DNA from: Planctomycetota bacterium
Lineage (GTDB): Bacteria > Planctomycetota > PLA2 > JAEUHO01
Reading direction: 5' to 3'
Length of the DNA stretch: 39,188 bases
Assembly: GCA_030065025.1 (NCBI GenBank)
Contig: JASJDY010000004.1
Span: 1-39,188, forward strand
Under the pieces are notes generated by a model that saw only the letters and a program-made list of their open reading frames with translations, was not told the origin of the DNA and searched no databases. Position numbers and translations under genes: made by a program. Below are positions 18,186 to 26,268 of this stretch, in pieces (positions within the stretch are counted from its first letter, which is position 1; every line of letters begins with the position of its first letter).

Positions 18186-18257
18186 GTGCAAGTGCATGTG
18201 CAGGTGCAAGTGCAGGTGCGCGTGGCCGTGGGCGTGGGCGTGGGCGTGGGCGTGGTG
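18186..18257. repeat. GTGNNN hexamer array, 12 units
   Basis: Twelve perfect-phase units: three GTGCA(A/T/G) types, then GTGCAA, GTGCAG, GTGCGC, GTGGCC, four GTGGGC and GTGGTG. It begins 2 bp after the REP end. Its last bases merge into GGAGG (18257-18261), the only ribosome-site candidate for the methyltransferase at 18275. Confidence 0.9.
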
Positions 18258-18274
18258 GAGGTACCATCCCCCCC

Positions 18275-18931
18275 GTGGATCCCAAGCTCCTCTCCCGTTA
18301 CCAGAGCTCCTCCGGCGCCGCCGCCTACCGGCGGAAGTACGAGCGTTCCTGGATCCGCCGCCTCTCCAACCGGCGGGAGCTGTCCATCGTGGACAAGGCT
18401 CTCGAGCGCGCGGGCACCCACGGCCGGGTCCTCGACTGCCCCTGCGGCGCGGGGCGCCTCACGCCGACGATCCTCCGGCACGCCGAGAAGGTGGTCTGCG
18501 CCGACATCAGCGCACCCATGGTGGCCGAGGCGCGCGAGGCCCTCGCCCCCTTCGAGCAGGCCGGTGTGGTCTCGTTCGCCGTGGCGCCCGCCAGCGAGCT
18601 GCCCATGGAGGACGACACCTTCGACACCGCCGTCTGCCACCGGCTCATCCATCACATGGCCGAAGCCGAGGAGCGCGCGGGCGTGCTCGCCGAGATGGCC
18701 CGCGTCGCCTCGCGGCGAGTCGTCATCTCGTTCAGCGACGACAGTACGTGGAAGGGTCGCAGCCAACGCCGGCGCGGCGTCCACCGGCGCCGCTCGGCGC
18801 TCATGCCCGACGATCTGATGGCCGAGGCCGCGCCTCACGGGCTGAAGCCCTTGGGCAAGCCCCTGCGACTGAACGGCTTCCACTCCCTCGTTGCGATTGC
18901 CGTCTTCGAGGTTGGACAGAGCACCTCGTGA
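18275..18931 (+). CDS. Class I SAM-dependent methyltransferase
   Basis: This 218-aa protein starts at GTG. The SAM-binding motif I is VLDCPCGAGRLT (about 50-61), acidic motif II is VVCADISAPM (about 72-81) and motif IV is FDTAVCHRLIHHM (about 114-126). This is the Methyltransf_11/UbiE-type fold; the substrate cannot be told. The following gene starts within its stop codon (GTGA overlap), so they are translationally coupled. GGAGG lies 13 nt upstream, slightly far, at the end of a hexamer array. With a WaaP-like partner, lipid or glycolipid modification is possible but inferred. Confidence 0.82.
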   Translation: MDPKLLSRYQSSSGAAAYRRKYERSWIRRLSNRRELSIVDKALERAGTHGRVLDCPCGAGRLTPTILRHAEKVVCADISAPMVAEAREALAPFEQAGVVSFAVAPASELPMEDDTFDTAVCHRLIHHMAEAEERAGVLAEMARVASRRVVISFSDDSTWKGRSQRRRGVHRRRSALMPDDLMAEAAPHGLKPLGKPLRLNGFHSLVAIAVFEVGQSTS

Positions 18932-19770
18932 GTGAGACCTGGTGGATCGCGCCCGACGCGCGGCAGCGCTTGGAGCGCCACGCTCCCCTCGACGTAGCCG
19001 CCTGGATGCAGCACGGGGACGATCGCGTCGTGCTCTCCACCGATCGGCAGTCGGCCGCCGTTCGCTGGCAGGGTGACGAGTCCCTGCTCGTGAAGTGGCG
19101 GGCGACGCTGCCCGGGCGCCGGCGCCGCACCTGGATGCGCGCCTCGCGCGAGCGCAAGGAAGCCCGCGCGCTACGCCGCGCGGCGACGCTCGGCATCGCC
19201 ACGCCGCAGGTGCTGGGCGTGGCCGAGCGCCGTGAGCGGGGCTTCCTGCTCGGATCCGTCGTCGTGCGCCCCTATGACGAACAGGCTGAGAGCGCGGCGG
19301 ACGCCGCGCGGCGGGATCCCAACCTCGTGCTCCTCCTGGCGGGCGCGTTGCGGGGGTGGCACGACGCGGGCTTCCGCCACGGTGACTGCTACCCCAAGAA
19401 CATGCTCGTGGGCGGCGCTGCCGGAGAGCCGCGACCCATCGGATGTCCGATGGCGACCTTCGTCCGAGCCGGACCGCAGCTCGATCGCGCGCGTCTCAAG
19501 GATCTGGGGCAGTTCACGGCCGGCTGCGCAGCGCTGGAGCCGTGGGGCGATCCGTTCACCTTCCTCATGGCCTACGGCGAGGAGCCGGGGCTGCCGCCGT
19601 ACGACGAGCTCATGGAGGCCGTCACGCCGTTCTACGAGCGGGTGATGGAGCGCAAGGCCGAGCGGGAGCGGACGCGACCCGAGCGCGAGCCGGATGGCCC
19701 GCCGCAGCCGAAGCCGTTGGGGGTTGGGGGCCCTCCGAAGGTGCGCGTTCGAGGTCTCGGAAGGCTGTAG
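18928..19770 (+). CDS. WaaP/Kdo-kinase-like (LPS kinase family) protein
   Basis: This 280-aa protein is coupled to the methyltransferase by GTGA. The N-lobe has LLVKWRATLPGRRRRTWMRA with the family's Lys, then ERKEARALRRAATLGIATPQ. The catalytic loop is GFRHGDCYPKNMLV (about 149-162; His-Gly-Asp...Asn kept). The expected Asp of the following metal-binding strand (ID-x-x-R-A-R in relatives) is absent; the sequence reads PIGCPMATFVR before LDRARLKDLGQF. The protein is therefore either a divergent kinase or impaired. Relatives phosphorylate lipopolysaccharide core sugars at the inner membrane. Its TAG stop is the TAG of a GTAGGGG repeat end. Confidence 0.75.
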   Translation: MSETWWIAPDARQRLERHAPLDVAAWMQHGDDRVVLSTDRQSAAVRWQGDESLLVKWRATLPGRRRRTWMRASRERKEARALRRAATLGIATPQVLGVAERRERGFLLGSVVVRPYDEQAESAADAARRDPNLVLLLAGALRGWHDAGFRHGDCYPKNMLVGGAAGEPRPIGCPMATFVRAGPQLDRARLKDLGQFTAGCAALEPWGDPFTFLMAYGEEPGLPPYDELMEAVTPFYERVMERKAERERTRPEREPDGPPQPKPLGVGGPPKVRVRGLGRL

Positions 19771-19881
19771 GGGCGGGGAGGATTGGAAGGAGGGGCGCGC
19801 AGCTCCTCCTTGCCGCGCCGAAGGCGCGTCCAGTCCGCGCGGGAGCGCGGAATCGACCTCGTGAGGTTGCCCGCCCGTTCG
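19767..19881 (-). repeat. REP-like element, family 1 (copy C, long variant)
   Basis: GTAGGGGCGG at 19767 and GCCCGCCCGTTCG at 19869-19881 correspond to the family's two ends, but the interior is about 60 bp longer. It contains several hairpins (GGAGGGGCGCGCAGCTCCTCC; CGCGCCGAAGGCGCG; CCGCGCGGGAGCGCGG). It shares GGAAGGCTGTAGGGGCGG with copy D. Confidence 0.75.
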
Positions 19882-19882
19882 A

Positions 19883-19954
19883 GTGCACGTGCAAGTGCAA
19901 GTGGAAGTGGAAGTGGAAGTGGAAGTGGAAGTGGAAGTGGAAGTGGAGGTGTGC
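19883..19954. repeat. GTGNNN hexamer array, 12 units
   Basis: GTGCAC, two GTGCAA, seven identical GTGGAA, GTGGAG and GTGTGC make exactly 12 units. It starts 1 bp after REP copy C and ends 7 bp before the stop codon of the convergent gene (19962). Confidence 0.92.
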
Positions 19955-19961
19955 AGGACGG

Positions 19962-21917
19962 TCAGTCGATCTGCACGATCCACCAGCGGCCGTCGATGGC
20001 CTGCATGCGGTACGTGTGCCCGCCATACGCCGGCAACGTCCTGAGCGACACCGAGCCGTCCGTGTTCGCCGTCTCCTCCGACGTCATGAACATCTGGAAC
20101 AACAGGTCGTCGCAGTCCGCCTCCGTGCGGTTCTTGCTCATCTTCACGAACACGTCGATCCAGTCCTCGCGGATCTTCGCTTCCGGCGTGCCCTGCGCGT
20201 AGCGGCCCTGCGCGATCGCCTGCTTGACCATCGACGGCCAGTGGAACGCGTCCGCCAGCAGATCCCTGCGCGGGAGGTGGTAGCCGCGGCCGAACTTCAC
20301 GAACGCCTGCCGCCAGCTCGTGGGGCTGCCGTCGACGGCGTCGTACCAGTCCGCGCGCCCAGTCGGACTACTCGCGGTCCTGGGTGCGAAGTCGACCTTG
20401 GGCATGAGGCCCCTGACCTCGAGCAGCCGGCGGTCGTCGGGCCGCAGCACGACCTCGAAGCTCCAGCCATCACGGCGCGCGCAACGCGCGACGAGGCCCT
20501 CCTTCACGCGCTCGACGTGCACATGCGTGTCCGAGCGACTCAACGTGAACGTACCGGTGCCAGCCTTGGGCTTCTGCGCGAAGCGCGGGTCCCAGCCGGG
20601 CAGCACGTAGTCGCTCAGGTGATCCGGCGCCTGACGCAGGAACAGCAGCACCGGCAGCACACCGGTGATCGCGCCTTCCGGGGCGCCGAGCAGCACGGGC
20701 TGCTGGGGGCCTTTCTTCGTGTGGGCGATCGTCTCGATGCCGCCGGGCTTGCGCCTGTATGTCACGTGGAACGTGCCCTCGGGGCGCTTGTCGATGCGTT
20801 CGCCCTTGAGCACGGTCAGGTCCTGCGCGAGGAAGCCCGAGACCTCGTGCTCGATGACCGCCTCCCCCACCTTGACCGTCTGGGACTCGAGCACACGCCA
20901 TGCAGGCGCGCCGCCGACGCTGGCAGGCTCCGCGACGAGCATCACGGTGCCCACGGAGATGCCGGCGTGCTTCACCTCGCCGAGGAAGCGGAAGGGTCGC
21001 CGGGGGAGCCCGAGCTTCTTGCGCAGGCTGCGTGTGCGGTGGATCGCCAGCTCGATGGGCGTCGCGAGGCCCTGCATCTTGGGTTGGGCCAGCCCGCCGG
21101 CGGCGTGTCCCTCTTGCACGATCTGGATGCCCAGCCCGACGTACACGACGCCGAGCAACGCCCGCGTCTTCGGGTGGAACGCGAGCCGCAAGGTCTGCTT
21201 GCCGCGCGTGACACTGGCGATCCACGCCTCGACGAGTTCGTCGCCGTCGTTCCAATTCGCCAGGCCGTGGACCTCGACGCGCGCGTCGAGCGCGTACGGA
21301 TCGCCGCCCGACGGGTCGGGGTCGAAGTCACGCAGCCGGTACACGGCCTTCGCGGCAGGGACGTGCCGGAGGAACGTGACGCTGCCGGCGAGCGTGGCGA
21401 TGCCCTTCCGCGTCTCCACGTCGAGGCGGTTCTCGTAGTAGTCCGCCTCGTGCTCCATGGCGTAGCCGTCCTCTGCCGCCGTGAAGCGCGCGCGGAGGAA
21501 GCCGCGCGTGTTGCGTCGGTGGAAGCTGCCGGAGACGGCGCCCAAACGCCGATCGAGGACGGCCGTCTGGAGGACGGTGAAGTCCTGGGGCTTCAGCGGC
21601 TTGATCTCGTCGCGGACCACCCAGTGGCCCTCGCGCTCACCGTGCGGCCGAGCGCTCAGCGAGACGGTTCCGTACGGCCGACCGCCCCGCAGGACGTGTC
21701 CCCGGAACTCCCACGCGTGCTCCGCCGACGGCGCGGGCATCGTTTCGAGAATGGATTGAGTGGACTCACCGGCCTGGGCCGGGGTCCCCAGAAGCAGCAC
21801 GACGAGGAGGAAGGCTGTAGGGGCGGCCGGAAGCGGCGCGCAGCGGCGCTGAACGCCCGCCCGTCCGAGTGCAGGTGCAAGTGCAGGTGCAGGTGTGTGC
21901 GCGCGCGACGCGCGCAC
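19962..21917 (-). CDS. Secreted hypothetical protein, paralog of the upstream gene
   Basis: This protein has up to 651 aa from GTG 21917. A hydrophobic signal (FLLVVLLLGTPAQA, residues about 36-49) is followed by TMPAPSAEHAWEFRGHV. The 406-aa upstream protein has SLPAPSAEHGFRLDGIL at the same place, and both continue with W-x-V-x-D-x-I, so they are paralogs. The body is beta-rich with repeated units; no enzyme motif was seen. The first 35 residues (MRASRAHTPAPALAPALGRA and on) are translated from a hexamer array and REP copy D. No other start gives a full signal peptide. Either the element became the start, or the original start was destroyed. It is probably periplasmic. Confidence 0.72.
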   Translation of the reverse strand: MRASRAHTPAPALAPALGRAGVQRRCAPLPAAPTAFLLVVLLLGTPAQAGESTQSILETMPAPSAEHAWEFRGHVLRGGRPYGTVSLSARPHGEREGHWVVRDEIKPLKPQDFTVLQTAVLDRRLGAVSGSFHRRNTRGFLRARFTAAEDGYAMEHEADYYENRLDVETRKGIATLAGSVTFLRHVPAAKAVYRLRDFDPDPSGGDPYALDARVEVHGLANWNDGDELVEAWIASVTRGKQTLRLAFHPKTRALLGVVYVGLGIQIVQEGHAAGGLAQPKMQGLATPIELAIHRTRSLRKKLGLPRRPFRFLGEVKHAGISVGTVMLVAEPASVGGAPAWRVLESQTVKVGEAVIEHEVSGFLAQDLTVLKGERIDKRPEGTFHVTYRRKPGGIETIAHTKKGPQQPVLLGAPEGAITGVLPVLLFLRQAPDHLSDYVLPGWDPRFAQKPKAGTGTFTLSRSDTHVHVERVKEGLVARCARRDGWSFEVVLRPDDRRLLEVRGLMPKVDFAPRTASSPTGRADWYDAVDGSPTSWRQAFVKFGRGYHLPRRDLLADAFHWPSMVKQAIAQGRYAQGTPEAKIREDWIDVFVKMSKNRTEADCDDLLFQMFMTSEETANTDGSVSLRTLPAYGGHTYRMQAIDGRWWIVQID

Positions 21918-21923
21918 CCCTAC
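21817..21923 (-). repeat. REP-like element copy D with hexamer array, bounded by GTAGGGG/CCCCTAC
   Basis: Family ends GTAGGGGCGGCCGGA (21817-21831) and GAACGCCCGCCCGTC (21851-21865) are followed by five hexamers (GTGCAG, GTGCAA, GTGCAG, GTGCAG, GTGTGT; 21869-21898). A hairpin GTGCGCGCG/CGCGCGCAC ends in CCCCTAC (21917-21923). The 107-bp block therefore has 7-bp terminal inverted repeats, like a miniature inverted-repeat element. It contains the stop of one gene and the start of the next. Confidence 0.8.
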
Positions 21924-23140
21924 CCGTCCTTCTTCGGCTCGGCGTCAGGCTTCGCCGGCACCGGCGCAGGCTGCTTGCCGACGCCGGGCAGCGCCACGAG
22001 ATGCCAGAAGCCGTAGGCCTGGCCCAGGCGCAGCTTCAGGCTGCGGAAGACCTCGGGGAAGAGCACCTCGACGTCGCCGCCTTCGAGCTTGCGCGTCTTG
22101 AGCTGCGGGCGGATCTGCGGCAGCACGGGCTTGATCATCTCCACCGGGTTCTTGGGCAGCGTCTTGCGCCACTGCGCGATGATGCTCTCCCGGAGGGAGT
22201 CCATCTTGGGGGGCTCCTGGCCCTCCGGCTGCTTGTGCGTCTCCATCACCGCCCTGTAGAAGCGCGGCCAGTAGATGAGGCTGTCGAGGAGGTCGACGTC
22301 GCCCGTGCCGAAGGCCAGTGCGGCGCGCAGCGCGGCCGTCACCGGATCGCGCGACGGCGCGGACCACATGTCGGCCTTCAGCACCTCGACGCGCTGCGGG
22401 CCTTCCTCGAAGCGCACGCCGACGATCTCCTTGCCCTCGGGCTTGAAGAGCAGCTCGAGCTTCTGTTCGCCCTTCTGGCCGGTGACGTAGAGCACCTTCT
22501 TGCCGTCCAGCTCACGCTCGCCGTGGACCTGGAGCGTCACCGGGTTCATCGCCGTCTCGCCCTTCATGCCGTTCTCGGCCTCGAAGATGAAGGTGGCGTA
22601 GGTGCCCGGCGCGTCGAGGGCGAAGCGCGCGAAGAGGATCGTGGCCGACAGCGTGGTGAGCGCCGTCTCCTTGTGCTCGAAGTTGCGGACCTTCTCCGTC
22701 GAGACCTCGCCCTGCTTCTCCACGGTCGTGCCGCGGTAGCCGGTGTCCGTCCGGGCCCAGCGAACCGCCGCATCGCCCGGCTTGTTCGAGCGGACGATCC
22801 CCTCGAGCGGCACGAGCGACTGGCTGAAGATCGCCTCGGCCAGCTCGATGCGCGGCTGGGCGGAGGCCTTGATCACGATCTGGTCGCCCACGCGCCAGCG
22901 GTCGCCCTTCTCGCCGGCGGGCGCGGCCATCAGCGTGGCATGGCCGAAGACCTTGCCGTTGACGCGCAGGATGCCGTCGAGGCGGAAGCCGTGCTCCGCG
23001 GAGGGCGCCGGCAGCGAGGCGACCTTGGCCTTGTAGGCGGCGGCGGGCGAGGCGGTGGCGGTCGGGTCCTCGGCCCACGCGGGGGTCAGCGGCAAGAGGC
23101 CGACGAGCACGAGCGGGAGAGCAGCAAGGCGCAGCGACAT
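21920..23140 (-). CDS. Secreted hypothetical protein (PAPSAEH paralog)
   Basis: This 406-aa protein starts from ATG 23140, with GGAG 6 nt upstream. A longer frame to 23173 lacks a ribosome site. A Sec signal peptide (MSLRLAALPLVLVGLLPLTP, ending AWAEDP) precedes a mature part starting with the motif shared with its neighbour (LPAPSAEHGFRLDG). The middle is beta-rich (GTYATFIFEAENG; KKVLYVTGQKGEQKLELLF) and the tail is Pro/Lys-rich (PAPVPAKPDAEPKKDG). No known family is recognised. The TAG stop belongs to the CCCCTAC end of repeat copy D. A tandem duplication that later diverged is the likely origin of the pair. Confidence 0.8.
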   Translation of the reverse strand: MSLRLAALPLVLVGLLPLTPAWAEDPTATASPAAAYKAKVASLPAPSAEHGFRLDGILRVNGKVFGHATLMAAPAGEKGDRWRVGDQIVIKASAQPRIELAEAIFSQSLVPLEGIVRSNKPGDAAVRWARTDTGYRGTTVEKQGEVSTEKVRNFEHKETALTTLSATILFARFALDAPGTYATFIFEAENGMKGETAMNPVTLQVHGERELDGKKVLYVTGQKGEQKLELLFKPEGKEIVGVRFEEGPQRVEVLKADMWSAPSRDPVTAALRAALAFGTGDVDLLDSLIYWPRFYRAVMETHKQPEGQEPPKMDSLRESIIAQWRKTLPKNPVEMIKPVLPQIRPQLKTRKLEGGDVEVLFPEVFRSLKLRLGQAYGFWHLVALPGVGKQPAPVPAKPDAEPKKDG

Positions 23141-23344
23141 GGGGGTCTCCGGGGGTGCGGGGGCGCAGAGCATACCCCTGCGTGCGCAGCGCCGTGGGAC
23201 TTTCGGCCACGCCTGTTGTGACCGCGCGCCGGCCCCGCCGAGAGAAGGGGCAAGGAAGAGAGTCCTTCCCTCCGGCGACGTTACCTGTAGGGTTCGCGCC
23301 GACCCCAGCCCCCCGACCTCGACCGGAGCAAGTCCTCAGGATCC

Positions 23345-26113
23345 ATGGCCGCTCGCAAGAAGACCTCCGCCCGCAAGGCCAAGAACGGCAAGCAGCTCGT
23401 GATCGTCGAGTCGCCCGCCAAGGCGAAGACGATCGGGAAGTTCCTGGGCTCCGACTACGAGGTGCAGGCCTCGATCGGCCACGTCCGCGACCTGCCCTCG
23501 ACGCGCAGCGAGCTCACGGACAAGCAGCGCGAGAACAAGTACAGCGCGCTGGGCGTGGACCTCGAGGACGACTTCCGGCCGATGTACGTCATCCCGCCGG
23601 GCAAGCGGGAGCAGATCCGCAACCTCAAGGCGGCCCTCAAGGACGCCCCGGCGCTGTGGCTGGCGACCGATGAGGACCGCGAGGGCGAGTCCATCTCGTG
23701 GCACCTGCTCGAGGTACTCAAGCCCAAGGTCCCCGTCCACCGGCTCGTCTTCCACGAGATCACGAACCGCGCCATCAAGCAGGCCCTGGATACCCCGCGC
23801 GAGATCGACGCCAACCTCGTACGGGCGCAGGAGAGCCGGCGCATCCTCGACCGCCTCTTCGGCTACGAGGTCTCGCCGGTCCTGTGGCGCAAGATCCGCC
23901 CCAAGCTCTCGGCCGGCCGCGTGCAGAGCGTCGCGCTGCGGCTGCTCGTCGAGCGCGAGATGGAGCGCATCGCGTTCGAGCCGAGCGAGTGGTGGGACAT
24001 CGATGCCCTGTTCGCGACGCGCGGTGACGAGGCCGCGCCCTTCGAGGCGCTGCTGCGCCGCCTGGGCGACCAGCCCGTGGCCGCGAGCGGCGACTTCGAC
24101 CGCACCACGGGCAAGCTCGCCAAAGACAACGTGCGCGTGCTCGGCGAGAAGGACGCCCACGCCCTGGCCGAGCGCCTCGCCGGCAAGACGGCCGTCGTCC
24201 AGGACGTCGAGGAGAAGGAGTTCAAGGAGCGCCCTGCGCCGCCCTTCACCACGAGCACGCTGCAGCAGGAGGCCGGCCGCAAGCTGCGCTACTCCTCGCG
24301 GCGCGCGATGAGCCTCGCCCAGCAGCTCTACGAGAACGGGCTCATCACCTACATGCGCACCGACTCCACCGCGCTGTCGACACAGGCGGTGGATGCGGCA
24401 CGGGGTCTGATCGGGGAGCGCTACGGCGCCGCCTACCTGCCCGAGTCGCCGCGGACCTACAAGACGAAGGTCAAGAACGCCCAGGAGGCCCACGAGGCGA
24501 TCCGCCCCGCCGGCTCGCGCTTCGCCTCGATCGACGAGGTGCGCGCCTCGCAAGGCGCCGATGCAGCCCGCCTCTACGAGCTCATCTGGAAGCGCACCGT
24601 CGCTTCGCAGATGACCGACGCCCGCGGCAAGCGCGTCGTGGTCCGCGTCGCCGTCGACGATGCCCTCTTCCGCGCGTCGGGCAAGACCATCGAGTTCCCC
24701 GGCTTCCGCCGCGCCTACGTCGAGGGCTCCGACGATCCCGCCGCCGAGCTGGCCGAGCAGGAGTCGCTGCTCCCGCCCCTGACGCCCGGCCAGGAGCTGG
24801 ACGTCCGCCAGCTCGAGCCGAAGGGCCACACGACGCAGCCGCCCGCGCGCTATACCGAGGCCAGCATCGTCAAGGCGCTGGACCAGCGCGGCATCGGCCG
24901 TCCGAGCACGTGGGCGAGCATCATCCAGGTACTGCTCGACCGCGAGTACGCCTTCCGCAAGGGCGGGCGCACGCTGGTACCCAGCTTCACGGCCTTCGCC
25001 GTGGTGCGCATGCTCAAGGAGAGCTTCGGTCGCCTGCTGTCCTACGACTTCACGGCCAGCATGGAAGACGACCTCGACGCGATCTCGCGCGGCGAGATGG
25101 ACCGCATCGAGTACCTCAAGCGCTTCTACAGCGGCAACGGCCACCCGGGCCTGCACCAGCTCGTGCAGAAGGGCCTCGACACGATCGACCCGCGCGAGGT
25201 CTGCAGCTTCCCGCTCGGCGAGGCGGGCGGCCGCACGATCGAGGTGCGCGTCGGCAAGTACGGCCTGTTTGTCTCCGACGGCGAGCAGAACGCGTCGCTG
25301 CGCGAGGACATCGTGCCCGACGAGCTCACCGCGGAAGCCGCGCTCGAGATGATCGAGGTGGCGGCGCGCGGTCCGCAAGCGCTCGGCAACTGTCCCGAAA
25401 CGGGCAAGCCGGTCTATGCGAAGTCCGGTCGCTTCGGTCCCTATGTGCAGCTCGGCGATCCGGTCGAGGGCAGCAAGGAGAAGCCGAAGATGGTCAGCCT
25501 GCTCGAGGGCATGAGCCTCGAGACGATGGACCTCGCGACGGCCTTGCGCCTCCTCGAGCTGCCGCGCGACCTCGGCGAGCATCCCGAGGACGAAGAGAAG
25601 AAGCACGTCTTCGCGCACCTCGGACGCTACGGCCCCTACGTGAAGTGGGGCACGGAGTCGCGCTCGATCCCCGCCGAGATCAACCTGCTCGACATCGAGC
25701 TCGCCGCGGCCGTCGCGCTGCTCAAGGCACCGCGCCGGCGTCGCGGTCAGCGGGCGCCCGCCGCCCCGCTCAAGGAGCTCGGCGAGCACCCCGTCTCCGG
25801 TGAGCCGCTCAAGATCCTCGACGGCCGCTGGGGTCCCTACGTCACCGACGGCACCGTCAACGCGAGCCTGCCCAAGTCCGTCCCGCCCGATGAGCTGACC
25901 ATCAACGAGGCGGTCGAGCTGCTCGCCCGCCGCGCCGAGCGGATGGCCGCCAAGAAGGGCGCACGGAGGAAGGGCGGCCGCAAGAAGGCCGCCAAGAAGA
26001 AGGCCGCGAAGAAGAAGACGGCTCGCAAGAAGGCGGCCAAGAAGAAGGCCGTCAAGAAGGCCGCCGCGAAGAAGAAGGCGGCCCCCAAGCCCTCCGACGA
26101 GGCCTCCAACTAG
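23345..26113 (+). CDS. topA: DNA topoisomerase I (type IA)
   Basis: This 922-aa enzyme relaxes negative supercoils by transient single-strand cleavage. The Toprim domain shows IVESPAKAKTIGKFLG and LATDEDREGESISWHL (DxDxE acidic triad). The active-site Tyr lies in LITYMRTDSTALS (near residue 336). Later motifs such as TTQPPARYTEASIVKALDQ and GIGRPSTWASI are intact. After about residue 610 there are repeated Topo_C units (GKYGLFVSDGE; GRFGPYVQLGD; GRYGPYVKWG; GRWGPYVTDG) and no zinc fingers. The last about 55 residues are a Lys/Ala repeat tail (KKAAKKKAAKKK-type), as in other high-GC bacteria, probably binding DNA. The ATG is preceded by AGGA. Confidence 0.97.
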   Translation: MAARKKTSARKAKNGKQLVIVESPAKAKTIGKFLGSDYEVQASIGHVRDLPSTRSELTDKQRENKYSALGVDLEDDFRPMYVIPPGKREQIRNLKAALKDAPALWLATDEDREGESISWHLLEVLKPKVPVHRLVFHEITNRAIKQALDTPREIDANLVRAQESRRILDRLFGYEVSPVLWRKIRPKLSAGRVQSVALRLLVEREMERIAFEPSEWWDIDALFATRGDEAAPFEALLRRLGDQPVAASGDFDRTTGKLAKDNVRVLGEKDAHALAERLAGKTAVVQDVEEKEFKERPAPPFTTSTLQQEAGRKLRYSSRRAMSLAQQLYENGLITYMRTDSTALSTQAVDAARGLIGERYGAAYLPESPRTYKTKVKNAQEAHEAIRPAGSRFASIDEVRASQGADAARLYELIWKRTVASQMTDARGKRVVVRVAVDDALFRASGKTIEFPGFRRAYVEGSDDPAAELAEQESLLPPLTPGQELDVRQLEPKGHTTQPPARYTEASIVKALDQRGIGRPSTWASIIQVLLDREYAFRKGGRTLVPSFTAFAVVRMLKESFGRLLSYDFTASMEDDLDAISRGEMDRIEYLKRFYSGNGHPGLHQLVQKGLDTIDPREVCSFPLGEAGGRTIEVRVGKYGLFVSDGEQNASLREDIVPDELTAEAALEMIEVAARGPQALGNCPETGKPVYAKSGRFGPYVQLGDPVEGSKEKPKMVSLLEGMSLETMDLATALRLLELPRDLGEHPEDEEKKHVFAHLGRYGPYVKWGTESRSIPAEINLLDIELAAAVALLKAPRRRRGQRAPAAPLKELGEHPVSGEPLKILDGRWGPYVTDGTVNASLPKSVPPDELTINEAVELLARRAERMAAKKGARRKGGRKKAAKKKAAKKKTARKKAAKKKAVKKAAAKKKAAPKPSDEASN

Positions 26114-26130
26114 GCCTGTAGAGCGGGCCC

Positions 26131-26146
26131 GGCGGGGCACCCCGCC
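26131..26146. terminator. GC-rich hairpin after topA
   Basis: GGCGGGG and CCCCGCC form a tight stem 18 bp after the topA stop. There is no T tract, so a terminator role is only likely by position. Confidence 0.4.
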
Positions 26147-26268
26147 AGAGGCCCCCAGGCCGCCCTCAGCCCGGGTAAGGGGGGCTCCCGAGGGCTCCTC
26201 CATTTCTCCGCCGGGAGGCCCGCCGGAGCTACATTTTCGATCCGTCGACAACCGTGGAGCTACGGCAG

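Noticed and set aside
19443-22016. 857-codon plus-strand frame
   Set aside because: It crosses the WaaP-like gene's end, REP, hexamer array and the antisense of the secreted protein; the hexamer period keeps it open artificially.
23336-26251. 971-codon open frame antisense to topA
   Set aside because: It mirrors a highly conserved gene; long antisense frames are expected at very high GC3, and the product has no domain, start context or signal.
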